DNA from: Undibacterium sp.
GTDB taxonomy: Bacteria > Pseudomonadota > Gammaproteobacteria > Burkholderiales > Burkholderiaceae_D
Length of the DNA stretch: 64,000 nucleotides
Direction: 5' to 3'
Assembly (NCBI GenBank): GCA_030645915.1
Contig: JAUSNO010000006.1
Span: 39,106-103,105, forward strand
Below the pieces are notes generated by a model. The model was not told the DNA's origin, ran no database searches, and was given only the letters and a program-made list of their open reading frames with translations. Positions 35,436 through 45,575 of this stretch are shown here, piece by piece. How positions within the stretch are numbered: position 1 is the first letter of the stretch; each line of letters starts with the position of its first letter. Both the position numbers and the translations under genes were made by a program.

Positions 35436-37124
35436 TTAATGCTGTAAACCCCGGGGAATCGCCTTCAGCAAGGTTTTGGTATAAGCATGCGACGGGTTTT
35501 GATACAAATCGTCAGAATTGGCCAGTTCCACCACTTTGCCCTTGTTCATCACCATGACCTGATCGGCGATATATTTAACCACCGCCAGATCATGCGAGAT
35601 AAAGATGTACGACAGGCCAAACTCTTCCTGTAAATCTTGCAGCAGATTGAGCACCTGCGCCTGCACCGAGACGTCCAGCGCTGAGACAGATTCATCGCAG
35701 ATCAGCACTTCCGGCTTCATGGTCAGGCAGCGGGCGATAGCAATACGCTGGCGTTGTCCGCCCGAGAATTCATGTGGATAGCGATGAAAGGCAAGCGCTG
35801 GCAAGCCAACCTTATCGAGCAGGGTGTACGCCATCTTGGCGCGCTCGCCATCATTCGCGCCAATGTTGTGAATCTGCATCGGTTCCATCAAAATTTGCCC
35901 GACCGTAAAGCGTGGATTCAGAGAAGCGTAAGGGTTTTGAAAGATGATCTGGATGCGGCGCTTGTATGGCAAAAAATCCTTGTTCGACATCGATAAAATA
36001 TCCCTGCCTTCAAAGATCGCCTGGCCGGATGTCGCCTGATGCAAGCGCATCAAGGTTAAACCCACCGTGGTCTTGCCCGAGCCTGATTCACCGACGACGC
36101 CCAAGGTTTTGCCACGCGCCAGCTGGAAGGAAACGTCGTCGACAGCGCGGAATTCTTTCTTGCCGAAGAAGCCTTCGCGACTGTAAAAACTCTTGCCCAA
36201 ATTATTCACCGTTAACACGATATTCTCGTCGCCCTTGAGACCACGTGGACGCTGCTTTTGCTCGATGATCGCACCATCGTTTGCCATGAAATCTGCAATC
36301 ACCGGCAAACGCCAAGGTCGCGTATCCAAAGTGGGGCGGCAATGCAGCAGGGCCTGGGTATAGGTATCTTTGGGTTGCTCAAAAATTTGTCTGACGCTAC
36401 CGGCTTCGCGGATCTCGCCGCTCTTCATCACGATGACGTGATCGGCGATTTCTCCGACCAGTGCCAGATCATGCGTAATGAATAGCACCGACATCTTGTG
36501 CTTCACCCGCAAGGCTTCGATCAAATCGATAATCTGTTTCTGGATGGTGACGTCCAGCGCAGTGGTCGGCTCATCGGCGATCAGCAATTTTGGTTCGCAG
36601 GCGATTGCCATCGCGATCATCACACGCTGTTGCTGGCCGCCCGACATTTGGCTAGGGTAGGCGTCGACCTTGCTGGCAGGATCGGGAATGCCGACTTCTT
36701 CCAGCAAGGCAATCACGCGAGCCCGTGCCTGTTTGGCGTTCATGCCCATGTGCAGACGCAAGACCTCGGCGATCTGAAAACCTACCGTGAAGACCGGATT
36801 CAGGGATGTCATCGGCTCTTGAAAAATCATGGAAATCTCTTTGCCGCATAAATCGCGCCGCTGATCCATGCTCATTTCCAGCAAACTCTTGCCTTCAAAA
36901 ATAATTTTGCTGGAAGGATCGATGCTGGAGGTATCGGGTGGCAATAAACCCATCACGGCAAGTGAGCTAACCGACTTGCCGCTGCCGGATTCGCCCACCA
37001 GTGCCACTGTCGCATTGCGCGGAATGCTGAAGGAAATTCCCTTGACGGTTTCTACGCTTTCGCTCTTGCTGACACGGAACGAGACACGCAAATTTTCTAC
37101 TGTTAATAAAGCTTCCTGGTTCAT
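35436..37124 (-). CDS. oligopeptide ABC transporter, fused double ATP-binding protein (YejF/OppDF type)
   Basis: The 562-residue protein joins two full ATPase domains, each with [17 protein letters not shown]-loop, LSGGQ-like signature ([24 protein letters not shown]) and Walker B ([24 protein letters not shown]), and the C-terminal oligopeptide-type extension after each. Fusion of OppD and OppF equivalents is typical of YejF. It ends the five-gene importer operon. Its stop codon TAA is formed next to a mobile element insertion, but the duplicated target restores it. Confidence 0.94.
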   Translation of the reverse strand: MNQEALLTVENLRVSFRVSKSESVETVKGISFSIPRNATVALVGESGSGKSVSSLAVMGLLPPDTSSIDPSSKIIFEGKSLLEMSMDQRRDLCGKEISMIFQEPMTSLNPVFTVGFQIAEVLRLHMGMNAKQARARVIALLEEVGIPDPASKVDAYPSQMSGGQQQRVMIAMAIACEPKLLIADEPTTALDVTIQKQIIDLIEALRVKHKMSVLFITHDLALVGEIADHVIVMKSGEIREAGSVRQIFEQPKDTYTQALLHCRPTLDTRPWRLPVIADFMANDGAIIEQKQRPRGLKGDENIVLTVNNLGKSFYSREGFFGKKEFRAVDDVSFQLARGKTLGVVGESGSGKTTVGLTLMRLHQATSGQAIFEGRDILSMSNKDFLPYKRRIQIIFQNPYASLNPRFTVGQILMEPMQIHNIGANDGERAKMAYTLLDKVGLPALAFHRYPHEFSGGQRQRIAIARCLTMKPEVLICDESVSALDVSVQAQVLNLLQDLQEEFGLSYIFISHDLAVVKYIADQVMVMNKGKVVELANSDDLYQNPSHAYTKTLLKAIPRGLQH

Positions 37125-37133
37125 CTTCTGTCC

Positions 37134-38258
37134 TTATTTCAGCTTAGGGTCTAGCGCATCGCGCAAGGCATCGGTGAACAGCGAAAAGGCCGTTACCAGC
37201 ACCGCCATCGCACCCGTTGCCGCGACTAATTGCCACCATTTGCCGAGTATTAATTCATTTTGTGCTTCGTTGAGCATGCTGCCCCACGACACCACGCCGA
37301 CCGGTACGCCAAACCCCAGGAAGCTCAGAATGACTTCAGATTTGATAAACGCCACCACCAGAATCGATACCTGCACCAGCGCGACGTGGCTGATGTTGGG
37401 GAAAATATGGATGAACATCTTGCGATAATGCGAAGCGCCTATCGCATCGGCAGCCATGACATATTCGCGCGCCTTGTGCTTCATGTACTCAGCGCGTATC
37501 AGGCGGAAAGGGCCGGTCCAGCCGGTAAACGCAAGAATAAGAATGATCGTGGTGATACCTTTTTGTTGCAAGACCGCAGCTACAGAAAGAATCAGGAGCA
37601 GGTAAGGGATGGAGGTGAAAATGCTATAGAACCAGTTAAAAAAATCATCCACCAGACCACCGAAATAGCCAGCGACCGCACCGAACAAGGTACCAAGCAA
37701 GGTCGCCAGAAAGGCCGCGACGAGGCCAACCACGATCGAGGTTTCTGCCCCTTTGATGGTTTTTTTAACGATGTCGTGTCCCCATTTATCTGCACCAAAA
37801 GGCAAAGTGCTCATGCGCTCAGCGACGTTGGCTTTGCCGGTTTTGGCCAGTTCGGCATAGATTTCAGTCATCTCTTTGGCGAGCGGATCTGCGATGCCGT
37901 AGTCATTGGTTGGTGCCGGAGCGGCATTCGCAGGCAGCTTGCGCAATTCACGCAACACATCTGCAAGTGGATCAAGCGGGTTTTCTGGCAAGGCTTCTTC
38001 AACAATGTGCTGAGTTTTACTTGCGGCATCGGCTCCGATAAACCCCGGCGGCGCATAGCTGACGCCCGCTTCTTGTTCCCAATCCGATGCAATCAGACCA
38101 GCCCCGGAGGCGGCTATGATGAGCAGGAACGTGGTGACGAGACTCAGGGCCGTCATCGCCACCTTATCGGCGCGCAGACGGCGCCAGGCAAGCGCCCAGA
38201 GACCGGGAGAAATGGCTTGGTTGGTCATTATTGTATTGGGTGTAGTTGACATGTTCAT
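37134..38258 (-). CDS. oligopeptide ABC transporter permease (YejE/OppC type)
   Basis: The 374-residue permease has an N-terminal helix (residues about 36-55), a long periplasmic insert (ADPLAKEMTEIYAELAK) and five more helices with the EAA loop EYVMAADAIGASHYRKMFIHIFPNI. This matches OppC/YejE. The periplasmic insert is longer than in standard OppC. It begins 2 bp after the preceding permease gene and lies 9 bp before the ATPase. Confidence 0.92.
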   Translation of the reverse strand: MNMSTTPNTIMTNQAISPGLWALAWRRLRADKVAMTALSLVTTFLLIIAASGAGLIASDWEQEAGVSYAPPGFIGADAASKTQHIVEEALPENPLDPLADVLRELRKLPANAAPAPTNDYGIADPLAKEMTEIYAELAKTGKANVAERMSTLPFGADKWGHDIVKKTIKGAETSIVVGLVAAFLATLLGTLFGAVAGYFGGLVDDFFNWFYSIFTSIPYLLLILSVAAVLQQKGITTIILILAFTGWTGPFRLIRAEYMKHKAREYVMAADAIGASHYRKMFIHIFPNISHVALVQVSILVVAFIKSEVILSFLGFGVPVGVVSWGSMLNEAQNELILGKWWQLVAATGAMAVLVTAFSLFTDALRDALDPKLK

Positions 38259-38260
38259 CT

Positions 38261-39199
38261 CTATTTCAGCTGCACGCGCGGATCAACTGCCTGATACAAC
38301 AGATCAGTGAGCAAGTTAAATAACATCGTGGCAGCGGCCACATAAACGGTGATGGCCTTGATGACAGGGAAATCACTGCGTTCGACTGCCAGTATGACTT
38401 CACGGCCAATGCCGGGAATAGAGAAAAAGCGTTCGATCAAAAATGCACCGATCAACAGGGCCGGCAGATTTGACATGACGTGAGTAATGATCGGGATAGA
38501 GGCATTGCGCAAGACATGAACCCATTTCACCCTATGTTCAGAGACACCCTTGGCGCGCGCGGTGCGCACATAATCCTGGTTAACCTCATCAAGGATGAAG
38601 GTGCGGAATAAACGCAAATTCGGTGCCACACCAACAGCGAGGGCAATCAGAATAGGCAAGATAGAATATTTAAAGAGATTTTCGGAAAAACTATTGCCCC
38701 AACCCTGTACCGGAAACAGACCCAGCTTATAGGCAAAGAAATATTGGCCAACAATGATGTAGACCAAAATGCTGACGGACATGCCGACCGTACAGGCGAT
38801 CATTACACCGCGATCGGTAAAGCTGCCGCGCTTGAAGGCAATCGCCAGCGCCAGTGCAATCGCGATGACCGTTTCAATAATGGTGAGGGGAATCAATACC
38901 GTCAGTGATGGCCCGAGACGCGTGCCGATGATGGAAGAAACCGCTTCACCAGTGCTCCAGCTATTACCAAAATTAAAGGTCACTATCTGTTTGATAAAAA
39001 TCCACAATTGCACATAGTAAGGCTGGTCTATGCCCAGCTGGGTGCGGATATTGGCTATCTGCTCGGCATTGGACATCTTTCCAGCGAGGATGTAGGCCGG
39101 GTCGCCTCCTACCCAATTGAATAAAAAGAATACCAGCAGAATAACCCCCAGCATGGTGGGAGCCATTTGCCACAAGCGGCGCAGGATGTAGGCTGTCAT
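38261..39199 (-). CDS. oligopeptide ABC transporter permease (YejB/OppB type)
   Basis: The 312-residue permease begins MTAYILRRLWQMAPTMLGVILLVFFLFNWVGGDPAY, the OppB-like N-terminus, followed by six helices and the EAA loop YVRTARAKGVSEHRVKWVHVLRNA. Family length is about 306-364, so it is complete. It follows the substrate-binding protein gene by 67 bp. Confidence 0.93.
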   Translation of the reverse strand: MTAYILRRLWQMAPTMLGVILLVFFLFNWVGGDPAYILAGKMSNAEQIANIRTQLGIDQPYYVQLWIFIKQIVTFNFGNSWSTGEAVSSIIGTRLGPSLTVLIPLTIIETVIAIALALAIAFKRGSFTDRGVMIACTVGMSVSILVYIIVGQYFFAYKLGLFPVQGWGNSFSENLFKYSILPILIALAVGVAPNLRLFRTFILDEVNQDYVRTARAKGVSEHRVKWVHVLRNASIPIITHVMSNLPALLIGAFLIERFFSIPGIGREVILAVERSDFPVIKAITVYVAAATMLFNLLTDLLYQAVDPRVQLK

Positions 39200-39266
39200 G
39201 AATTAACTTTCTATGAATTCTTCTTGAATTTTGGCGAGTAATTTTGGTGAGTGATTTTAGCGAGTA

Positions 39267-41129
39267 TTATTTATTTTTCTCAATATCGAAATACATCCAT
39301 TCACCATAAATGATGGGATGCTTTTTGTAGCCGATGACCTTGGGTTGTGCCAGCATGCTTCTGTAGCGTGCGAAACCGATACTTTGCGCTGCATTGACTT
39401 CCATGATGCGTGCCATCTTGTGGTACAGAACATCGCGGGCTTCTCCTGCTGGCATTTTTTGGGTTTGGGCATACAACTTGTCGTATTCCGGAATGCTGAC
39501 GCAACCGTTATTGGTAACGCCAATATTCGGTCCATAAAATAACTGCATGAAATTGTCACCATCTGGATAATCCGCAATCCAGGGGGAATTACGCGTTTGC
39601 AGTTGGCAGGTTTTTTCTGCCTTTAACATTTCTGAAAATTGCAGCAAATCCTCTTTCATCTTGATGCCGATAGCGTCGTAGGTTTTTTTCCAGACTTCGG
39701 TCTGCAATTTTCCAACCGGACCAGAGCGCGCCGAGTATCGTATTTCCAATGGTTTGCCATCGGGCGTGGAGCGGAATCCATCCGCCCCCTTTTTGTAACC
39801 AAATTTATCCAGTAAAGCATTGGCGGCAGCCGGATTATATTGAATGCTGCTCTGGTAATTTGGGTCATGTCCGACTACGCCTGGTGGGATCGGGTACTCA
39901 AGAGGCAATGCATTACCGTTATATACAATATCGATTTCCTCAGTCACGTTATGTGCCATTGCCACCGCACGGCGCAAGGCAATTTTTTCCTTGCTCAAAC
40001 CACCCCACATCGGGTCTTGCATATTCCAGTAGTACACGGTCAGTTCGGGATCGGGAATGCGTGAAAGTTGAACGCCTTTCTTTATCAGCGCAGGTTTCAG
40101 TTTTCCCTTATCCAGAGCCTGAGGTGCCAGTGGTCCTTCCAGTTCAAAAATATCGATTTCACCACTTTGAAATGCCAGCCAGCGTGACTGATCCTCTATC
40201 ATTACGTTGATTTCAATGCGTCCAATTTGCGGCATTCGCTTGCCTTTCATCTGCGTCATAATCTTTTGATCTTCAGGATTGTTGCCGCCCTGATGATTCC
40301 AGATTTCATTGCGATAATCGGGGTTCGCCAATAGAATGATTTTTGAGCCACGTACCCATTCATTCAACGCCAGCATGTAAGGCCCGGTACCGACAGGGTT
40401 GGACATCACTTGTCCTTGTACGTCCTGATATTTTTCGATCACTTCGCGCGCCATCGCGCCGGTAGGATTGTGTGCGAGTATCAATCCCAGATTGAAGTCC
40501 GGTTCGTTCAGGTGTATCCGCAAGGTGTATTTATCGATTAACTCAAGGCCAGGAATTTTGCTGTCATAGTCGAACTTATTTGATTTTTTTGCCAGTTCTG
40601 CAAGCTGATCAAGGCCGACAATTTTCCCTGCAATTAACCATGAATGCGGTGAGGATAAACGCGGATCCATCAGGCGTTTCAGCGTGTAAATATAGTCGGC
40701 CATGGTTAATTCACGCTTTTTGCCATTGAAGGCTGCATCCGGTGTGAAGTAGATGCCCTTCTTCAGCCTGATCGTGTAAGTCTTGGTGTCGGCCGACACT
40801 TCAGGCAAGGCTTCAGCAGTGCGAGGAATGAGTTTCACCGGACTTGCCAGATAGTCGTAGGTGTATAGAGCCTCAAAAATGGCATAGTTCACACCATTGG
40901 AATACAAATCTCGCGCGGCTCCAGGGTCAAAGCCAGTTTCGGCTACGTTAAATACCCATTTCAAGACCTTTTCCGGATCGGCAGAGCTGGCCGCTGTCGC
41001 ATGTTGTAGCGGTATGCCCAGCAGTAAATTGATTGTGATAAATAAGCGAATGAATTTGACAAATCGAAAGGGAACTGTGGTTTTTGCTTTGAGTCGACTA
41101 ACTTGAAATGCAGTAGATGATGGCTTCAT
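39267..41129 (-). CDS. periplasmic oligopeptide-binding protein (second of two)
   Basis: The 620-residue SBP_bac_5 protein has a signal peptide after a basic N-region (FVKFIRLFITINLLLGIPLQHATA) and the family features EALYTYDYLASPVKLIPRTAEALPEVS, NPVGTGPYML and LRRAVAMAHN. Overall it is clearly homologous to the upstream binding protein at 41182-42966, so the two arose by tandem duplication. It probably binds peptides or peptide-like molecules such as microcin-C-type compounds in the Yej systems. The long N-terminal extension before the hydrophobic core makes the start uncertain. Confidence 0.9.
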   Translation of the reverse strand: MKPSSTAFQVSRLKAKTTVPFRFVKFIRLFITINLLLGIPLQHATAASSADPEKVLKWVFNVAETGFDPGAARDLYSNGVNYAIFEALYTYDYLASPVKLIPRTAEALPEVSADTKTYTIRLKKGIYFTPDAAFNGKKRELTMADYIYTLKRLMDPRLSSPHSWLIAGKIVGLDQLAELAKKSNKFDYDSKIPGLELIDKYTLRIHLNEPDFNLGLILAHNPTGAMAREVIEKYQDVQGQVMSNPVGTGPYMLALNEWVRGSKIILLANPDYRNEIWNHQGGNNPEDQKIMTQMKGKRMPQIGRIEINVMIEDQSRWLAFQSGEIDIFELEGPLAPQALDKGKLKPALIKKGVQLSRIPDPELTVYYWNMQDPMWGGLSKEKIALRRAVAMAHNVTEEIDIVYNGNALPLEYPIPPGVVGHDPNYQSSIQYNPAAANALLDKFGYKKGADGFRSTPDGKPLEIRYSARSGPVGKLQTEVWKKTYDAIGIKMKEDLLQFSEMLKAEKTCQLQTRNSPWIADYPDGDNFMQLFYGPNIGVTNNGCVSIPEYDKLYAQTQKMPAGEARDVLYHKMARIMEVNAAQSIGFARYRSMLAQPKVIGYKKHPIIYGEWMYFDIEKNK

Positions 41130-41181
41130 TATTGCGTGGGCTTTCTTGTTACTTTGGATGAGAATGTAATTTGGTTGAAAT

Positions 41182-42966
41182 TCAATGTTTTTCGACGTCG
41201 ATATACGCCCAGTCAGAGTGCAAAATCGGATGCTTCTTAAAGCCGATTACCCATGGCCGTGCGAGCCAGCTACGTATACGTGTTGAATGCATGATCCAGG
41301 GAGTGTCCGCTTCCATCTGGCGACTCATTTTCTGATAAATTTTGCTACGCTCCTCTCCTATGGGGAGCGCTACCGCTTGTTGGTAGAGCGCATCGTAAGC
41401 AGCAGATTCATAACAGGCGTGATTGCCTTGGCCTGCTTTGGGGCCGTAGAGCAGCTGCAGAAAATTTTCTCCATCGGGAAAATCAGCGTTCCATGCGCCA
41501 CCCCACATCGACAACTTGCACGCCGAGGCTGCCTTCAGATTGTCGGCAAAATTACCAACGGAAAAGTCAATGCGCAAACCGATTTTGTCTAATCCACGTT
41601 TATAAATTTCAGCCTGGATTTTATAGAGTGCGGCTGGCTCTATGGTTTTTTTGATTAACAGGGGGCTGCCATCAGGCAGGGAGCGATAACCGTCTGCACC
41701 GCGCTTGTAGCCATAGTGATCCAGTAATTTATTCGCGAGATCAATGTCGTAACCCAGGCTGCTGCGGTACTTCGGGTCATGTCCGACTACGTTGGGTGGA
41801 ATCATGGATTCGGCCTTGATCGCCTGACCGAGTCGCATTTGAGCGATTTCATCGACATTACTGTAAGACATGGCGATGGCTCTTCTTAGCGCAATTTTCT
41901 CTTTGCTATAGCCTCCAACGACGGGGTCGCGCATGTTAAATAAGGAGAAAGTGGTGCCAGCATCCGCAACTCTATCCATCGTAATGCCTTGTTTGGAAAA
42001 TTCAGGTCTCAACTTTTCTCCATCAAGTACCGTAGGCGCGGCAATTTGCGGTAATTTATCTATATCGAGTTGTTTGTCCTGAAATGCCAGCCAGCGAGAC
42101 TGCTCTTCTTCTATGATGTTAATTTCTATTCTGCCCACCTGTGGCATTCTCTTGCCCTTCATCTGTTTAACGATTTGATCATCTCTGGCAGTGCCTGATG
42201 ATTTGAAATCCCAGATGTCGCCCCGGTATTCTGGATTCGCCGTCAATATTATTTTGTGACGCGGTGCATATTTTTCTATCATGTAAGGACCAGTCCCTAC
42301 CGGATGAAGGCCACTTTGTTCCCCGTAGGTGTCGATGACTTCTTTGGCAATAGCACCAAAAGCACCGTAGGCGACAACGTATAGAAAATTGTAGTCAGTG
42401 GCTTTTAGCTCGATCCGCAAGGTGTATTTATCGATAGCTTGTAACCCGGCAACTGGCAAATCGTAATCAAATTTTCCCGTTTTTTTTGCTTTGAATTGCA
42501 CTTCGTCCATACCAATAATTTTTCCATCAATAAAGCTGGCATGAGGAGAGCGGTTGATAGGATCGAGGATGCGTTTAAACGTGTAGATATAATCTTGCGC
42601 TGTTAACTCATGTTTTTTAGCTTTAAATGCTGGATCAGGAGCAAAGTAAATACCCTGTTTGATTTTAAATATGAATACTTTTCCGCTGTCGCTGATGACG
42701 GGCATTGATTCGGCAGTTTTTGGCATTAACTTGACCGGCCTGGCTAGGTAATCATAGCTAAGCAAAGGTTCCAATATGGCTTCACTGACCCAGCCAGAAT
42801 AGTGGTTTTGGGTTTTTGCCATGTCAAAACCATCATCCGCAGCGTCAAAAGCTTGACGGATAATTTTATCGGCATCAGCGGGATTGGTCGCCGTCGCTGT
42901 TCCACATAGCCCGCTGAATAACATCAAAATGTAGATTGGCAAGCGCCAATAATATTGCTTAAACAT
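41182..42966 (-). CDS. periplasmic oligopeptide-binding protein (first of two)
   Basis: The 594-residue SBP_bac_5 protein has a signal peptide (MFKQYYWRLPIYILMLFSGLCGTATA) and shares long matching blocks with its neighbour (EPLLSYDYLARPVKLMPKTA, KMKGKRMPQVGRIEINIIEE-like segment, RWLAFQDKQLDID). It is the first gene of the importer operon. Two binding proteins for one permease pair suggest two substrate sets. Its own 3' gap to the second binding protein is 52 bp. Confidence 0.9.
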   Translation of the reverse strand: MFKQYYWRLPIYILMLFSGLCGTATATNPADADKIIRQAFDAADDGFDMAKTQNHYSGWVSEAILEPLLSYDYLARPVKLMPKTAESMPVISDSGKVFIFKIKQGIYFAPDPAFKAKKHELTAQDYIYTFKRILDPINRSPHASFIDGKIIGMDEVQFKAKKTGKFDYDLPVAGLQAIDKYTLRIELKATDYNFLYVVAYGAFGAIAKEVIDTYGEQSGLHPVGTGPYMIEKYAPRHKIILTANPEYRGDIWDFKSSGTARDDQIVKQMKGKRMPQVGRIEINIIEEEQSRWLAFQDKQLDIDKLPQIAAPTVLDGEKLRPEFSKQGITMDRVADAGTTFSLFNMRDPVVGGYSKEKIALRRAIAMSYSNVDEIAQMRLGQAIKAESMIPPNVVGHDPKYRSSLGYDIDLANKLLDHYGYKRGADGYRSLPDGSPLLIKKTIEPAALYKIQAEIYKRGLDKIGLRIDFSVGNFADNLKAASACKLSMWGGAWNADFPDGENFLQLLYGPKAGQGNHACYESAAYDALYQQAVALPIGEERSKIYQKMSRQMEADTPWIMHSTRIRSWLARPWVIGFKKHPILHSDWAYIDVEKH

Positions 42967-43822
42967 TATTAAGTCCTCTGTCCTTATCTTGGTAGATGCC
43001 TAAGCAATTTAGGTAAAACAAGAAAATATAAAGATATCTTACGGCATTGATTAAGTGGATATTTAAAATAAATATGTTCTTTTCTTTCTTTTAAATTGAT
43101 GAAAATAGGACATTTTTAATATTAAAAAATTAATAATATTTTGTTTTTATGAGTATTTTTATGGCTGTGGATCAATTTTTTTTTGATGCGATGAATATAA
43201 TTTCCCGTTGCTTTCGATTGTTTTATCTTAAATAAATAAAATTTATTCTGGTGTTTTATATTTCTCACAAAATAAAAGTAAGCTTGCGCAATTTTTTAGT
43301 GTTGGTGTGCTATTTTTTTGTTGCTGCGCACAACAAAAAAGCAGCTTCCATTGAGCAGTTTATTTATGGCAAAATACGCGTTGTTTTTTTGGAGTACAAA
43401 GAAATAAGCGAGTATTGACATTGGCCGATTAATAATGTTTCCACTCGTTAGTTTAAAAAATCTCGCGCTCCATTAATTTGTAGTTAAAATACAGGCCTAA
43501 TTCTATAAACTGATAATAAATCAGTATGAGTCGCTGTTGAAGTTGAGTTGTAAGGTTCGGCGATTTTGTTGGCATGTAAAAATGCTCGACCAAACGGGGA
43601 GTCTATTTACTTGAAGTCAAGAGTAAGTATGGGGCGCAAACGTCGATTCGAACGTGTACTTAGGTACTTTGTTCGTGGAACGGTATTTATTTGATGTGCT
43701 AATCTGCTAACGCAGTGTATCTTGTAGGTCGATTGGCGGTGTTTCTGTTGGCTCATCACATATGTAACTTTTCGGTCGTGTGCAGCTTTTTGTAAATTGT
43801 TGTGGTTTTGGAGGGAGCAGGT
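42967..43822. other. long AT-rich gene-free interval
   Basis: This 856-bp stretch between the divergent peptide importer and tonB has no supported gene and is much more AT-rich than the coding DNA. One clear hairpin, TTTTTTGTTG/CAACAAAAAA with a 7-nt loop, lies at 43314-43340. The right part (about 43550-43822) is less AT-rich and probably carries the tonB promoter. No clear Fur box was found by eye. Confidence 0.6.
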
Positions 43823-44488
43823 ATGGATTTTTCAGGACGCGAGCCAGAATCGGGAAAGAAATTTACCGGAATTGGTCTTGTTATTATATTTCACGTGGCA
43901 TTGGTCTATGGATTGATTAATGGTGGAGCGGCTAAGATTAAGTCCGCCTTCGTGAAGCCATTAGAAACAAAAATTGTTGAGGAGGTAAAACCACCGCCAC
44001 CTCCACCAGACACGCCACCGCCGCCGCCACCTAAGTTATTGACACCACCGCCGCCGTTTATTCCGCCGCCGGAAGTGCAGGTGCAACAGCAGGCTCCTTC
44101 GCCAAATGCAATTGCGACGGTATCTAGTGTTCGGCCGGATAGCAATGTTTTACCAAAGACCGTTGCTCAACCTGTTGTTGATGCTAAACCAGCAGGTCAA
44201 TCAATCGTTCCTGCAGTGATTAATTTTGAGCAAGCTGGCTGTAAGCCAGAATACCCAAGAGCATCGTTGCGTAATGAAGAGACAGGCACCGTGGTTCTAT
44301 CAGTTGTCACTGGCGCTGACGGTACAGTAACAGATGTAAAAATTGATAAGTCTAGTGGTTTTAGGGGCTTGGACAATGCCGTACGAACTCAGTTAATGTC
44401 GGGATCGTGCAAAAACAAACCTGGAACCATTGATGGCAAACCTCAGCCAACAACGACCAAGGTGCAATACGTTTGGAAGCTTGATTAA
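43823..44488 (+). CDS. tonB: TonB energy transducer
   Basis: The 221-residue protein has an N-terminal membrane helix (FTGIGLVIIFHVALVYGLI, about 14-32), a periplasmic proline-rich spacer with several PPPPPP runs (about 59-92) and a C-terminal TonB domain (KPEYPRASLRNEETGTVVLSVVTGADGTVTDVKIDKSSGF). GGAGG precedes the ATG at 43823; the in-frame start 21 bp earlier is less likely. It transmits proton-motive force from ExbB/ExbD to outer-membrane receptors. Its polyproline runs would need EF-P for translation. Confidence 0.94.
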   Translation: MDFSGREPESGKKFTGIGLVIIFHVALVYGLINGGAAKIKSAFVKPLETKIVEEVKPPPPPPDTPPPPPPKLLTPPPPFIPPPEVQVQQQAPSPNAIATVSSVRPDSNVLPKTVAQPVVDAKPAGQSIVPAVINFEQAGCKPEYPRASLRNEETGTVVLSVVTGADGTVTDVKIDKSSGFRGLDNAVRTQLMSGSCKNKPGTIDGKPQPTTTKVQYVWKLD

Positions 44489-44581
44489 AACAAGGCCAAC
44501 AAGTAACAAAGTAAGAGACAGATCGTTTTATTCAGAACCAACGTAAGTATTACTAAATTCATTTTTAAAGGAAGTATCTAC

Positions 44582-45466
44582 ATGAAAACCCGCGCTAAAT
44601 TAAGCACATTCCTGGCGGCAGTTCTATTCGCACTGACAGCCTCAATTGCAACTACTCCAGCATTCGCAGAAGATGCTCCAGCAGCTGCTTCAGCTCCAGC
44701 GGCAGAGACAGCGGCTCCAGTGGCAGTCGATGCCGCAGCATCGGTTACAGACGCAGCGGCACCAGCTGCTGCAAAAGAAGTCTCTAATCCGTATGGTATG
44801 GAAGCATTGTTAAAAGGTGGCGATATCGTTGCTCAAGGTACATTGCTGATCATGGCAATTATGTCCATGGGTAGCTGGTACATTCTCATCACTAAAATTA
44901 TCGATCAGGTAAAGTTGTCTGCTCAGGCGAAAGAAGCGAGCAAATTTTGGAAAGCATCTAGCGTCTCAGCTGGTGTAACCGCCCTGAAAGTGGGTAGTCC
45001 TTTCCGTTTTATCGCAGAAGCCGGCGTGAACGCTACGCAGCACCATGAAGGTGCCTTGCTCGAGCAAATCGACTTAAACTCTTGGGTAACTATGTCTATT
45101 CAACGCTCTGTTGATAAAGTTCAAAGTCGCCTTTCTGATGGTTTAGCTTTCTTGGCTACAGTCGGCTCTACCGCTCCATTCGTAGGTTTGTTTGGTACGG
45201 TTATGGGTATTTACCATGCGCTGGTAACGATCGGTGCTTCAGGTCAGTCGTCTATCGATAAAGTAGCTGGTCCAGTGGGTGAAGCGCTGATCATGACGGC
45301 TATTGGTCTGGGTGTGGCTGTTCCTGCTGTTTTGGGTTATAACTTTGTTGTTCGCCGCAATAAGAGTTGCATGGAAGAGGTTCGTGCATTTGGCGCCGAC
45401 CTGCACTCAGTAGTACTTTCAGGCGCAATGAGCAAAGCGGACGCCAATACCAAAAAAGCGGCTTAA
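44582..45466 (+). CDS. exbB: MotA/TolQ/ExbB proton channel protein
   Basis: The 294-residue protein has a cleavable signal-like N-terminus (cleavage near AFA-ED, residue 29), an Ala-rich linker, and three membrane helices with the conserved TVGSTAPFVGLFGTVMGIYHAL and AIGLGVAVPAVLGYNFVVRRN. The N-terminal extension distinguishes it from short E. coli ExbB and is common in proteobacterial ExbB. A GGAAGTATCTAC stretch provides the ribosome binding site. Confidence 0.93.
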   Translation: MKTRAKLSTFLAAVLFALTASIATTPAFAEDAPAAASAPAAETAAPVAVDAAASVTDAAAPAAAKEVSNPYGMEALLKGGDIVAQGTLLIMAIMSMGSWYILITKIIDQVKLSAQAKEASKFWKASSVSAGVTALKVGSPFRFIAEAGVNATQHHEGALLEQIDLNSWVTMSIQRSVDKVQSRLSDGLAFLATVGSTAPFVGLFGTVMGIYHALVTIGASGQSSIDKVAGPVGEALIMTAIGLGVAVPAVLGYNFVVRRNKSCMEEVRAFGADLHSVVLSGAMSKADANTKKAA

Positions 45467-45575
45467 TCGTTAAGATTAGTCAGAAATAACGACAGCCCAT
45501 CATCTACTCGTTTATCAGTTGAAAAATTGATAAACGGGCGGGTGAGAAACTAGAAATTACAAAAGAGAATACATT

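Noticed and set aside
37260..38249. 329-residue plus-strand ORF opposite the YejE/OppC-type permease
   Set aside because: Antisense shadow of a conserved permease; its composition mirrors the opposite-strand codons.
43314..43340. T-rich/A-rich hairpin as a terminator
   Set aside because: It lies over 300 bp upstream of the importer operon and nearly 500 bp before tonB, so no transcript obviously ends there.
42967..43822. Fur-type iron box before tonB
   Set aside because: AT-rich GATAAT-like patches exist, but none matches the 19-bp palindrome well enough to claim.
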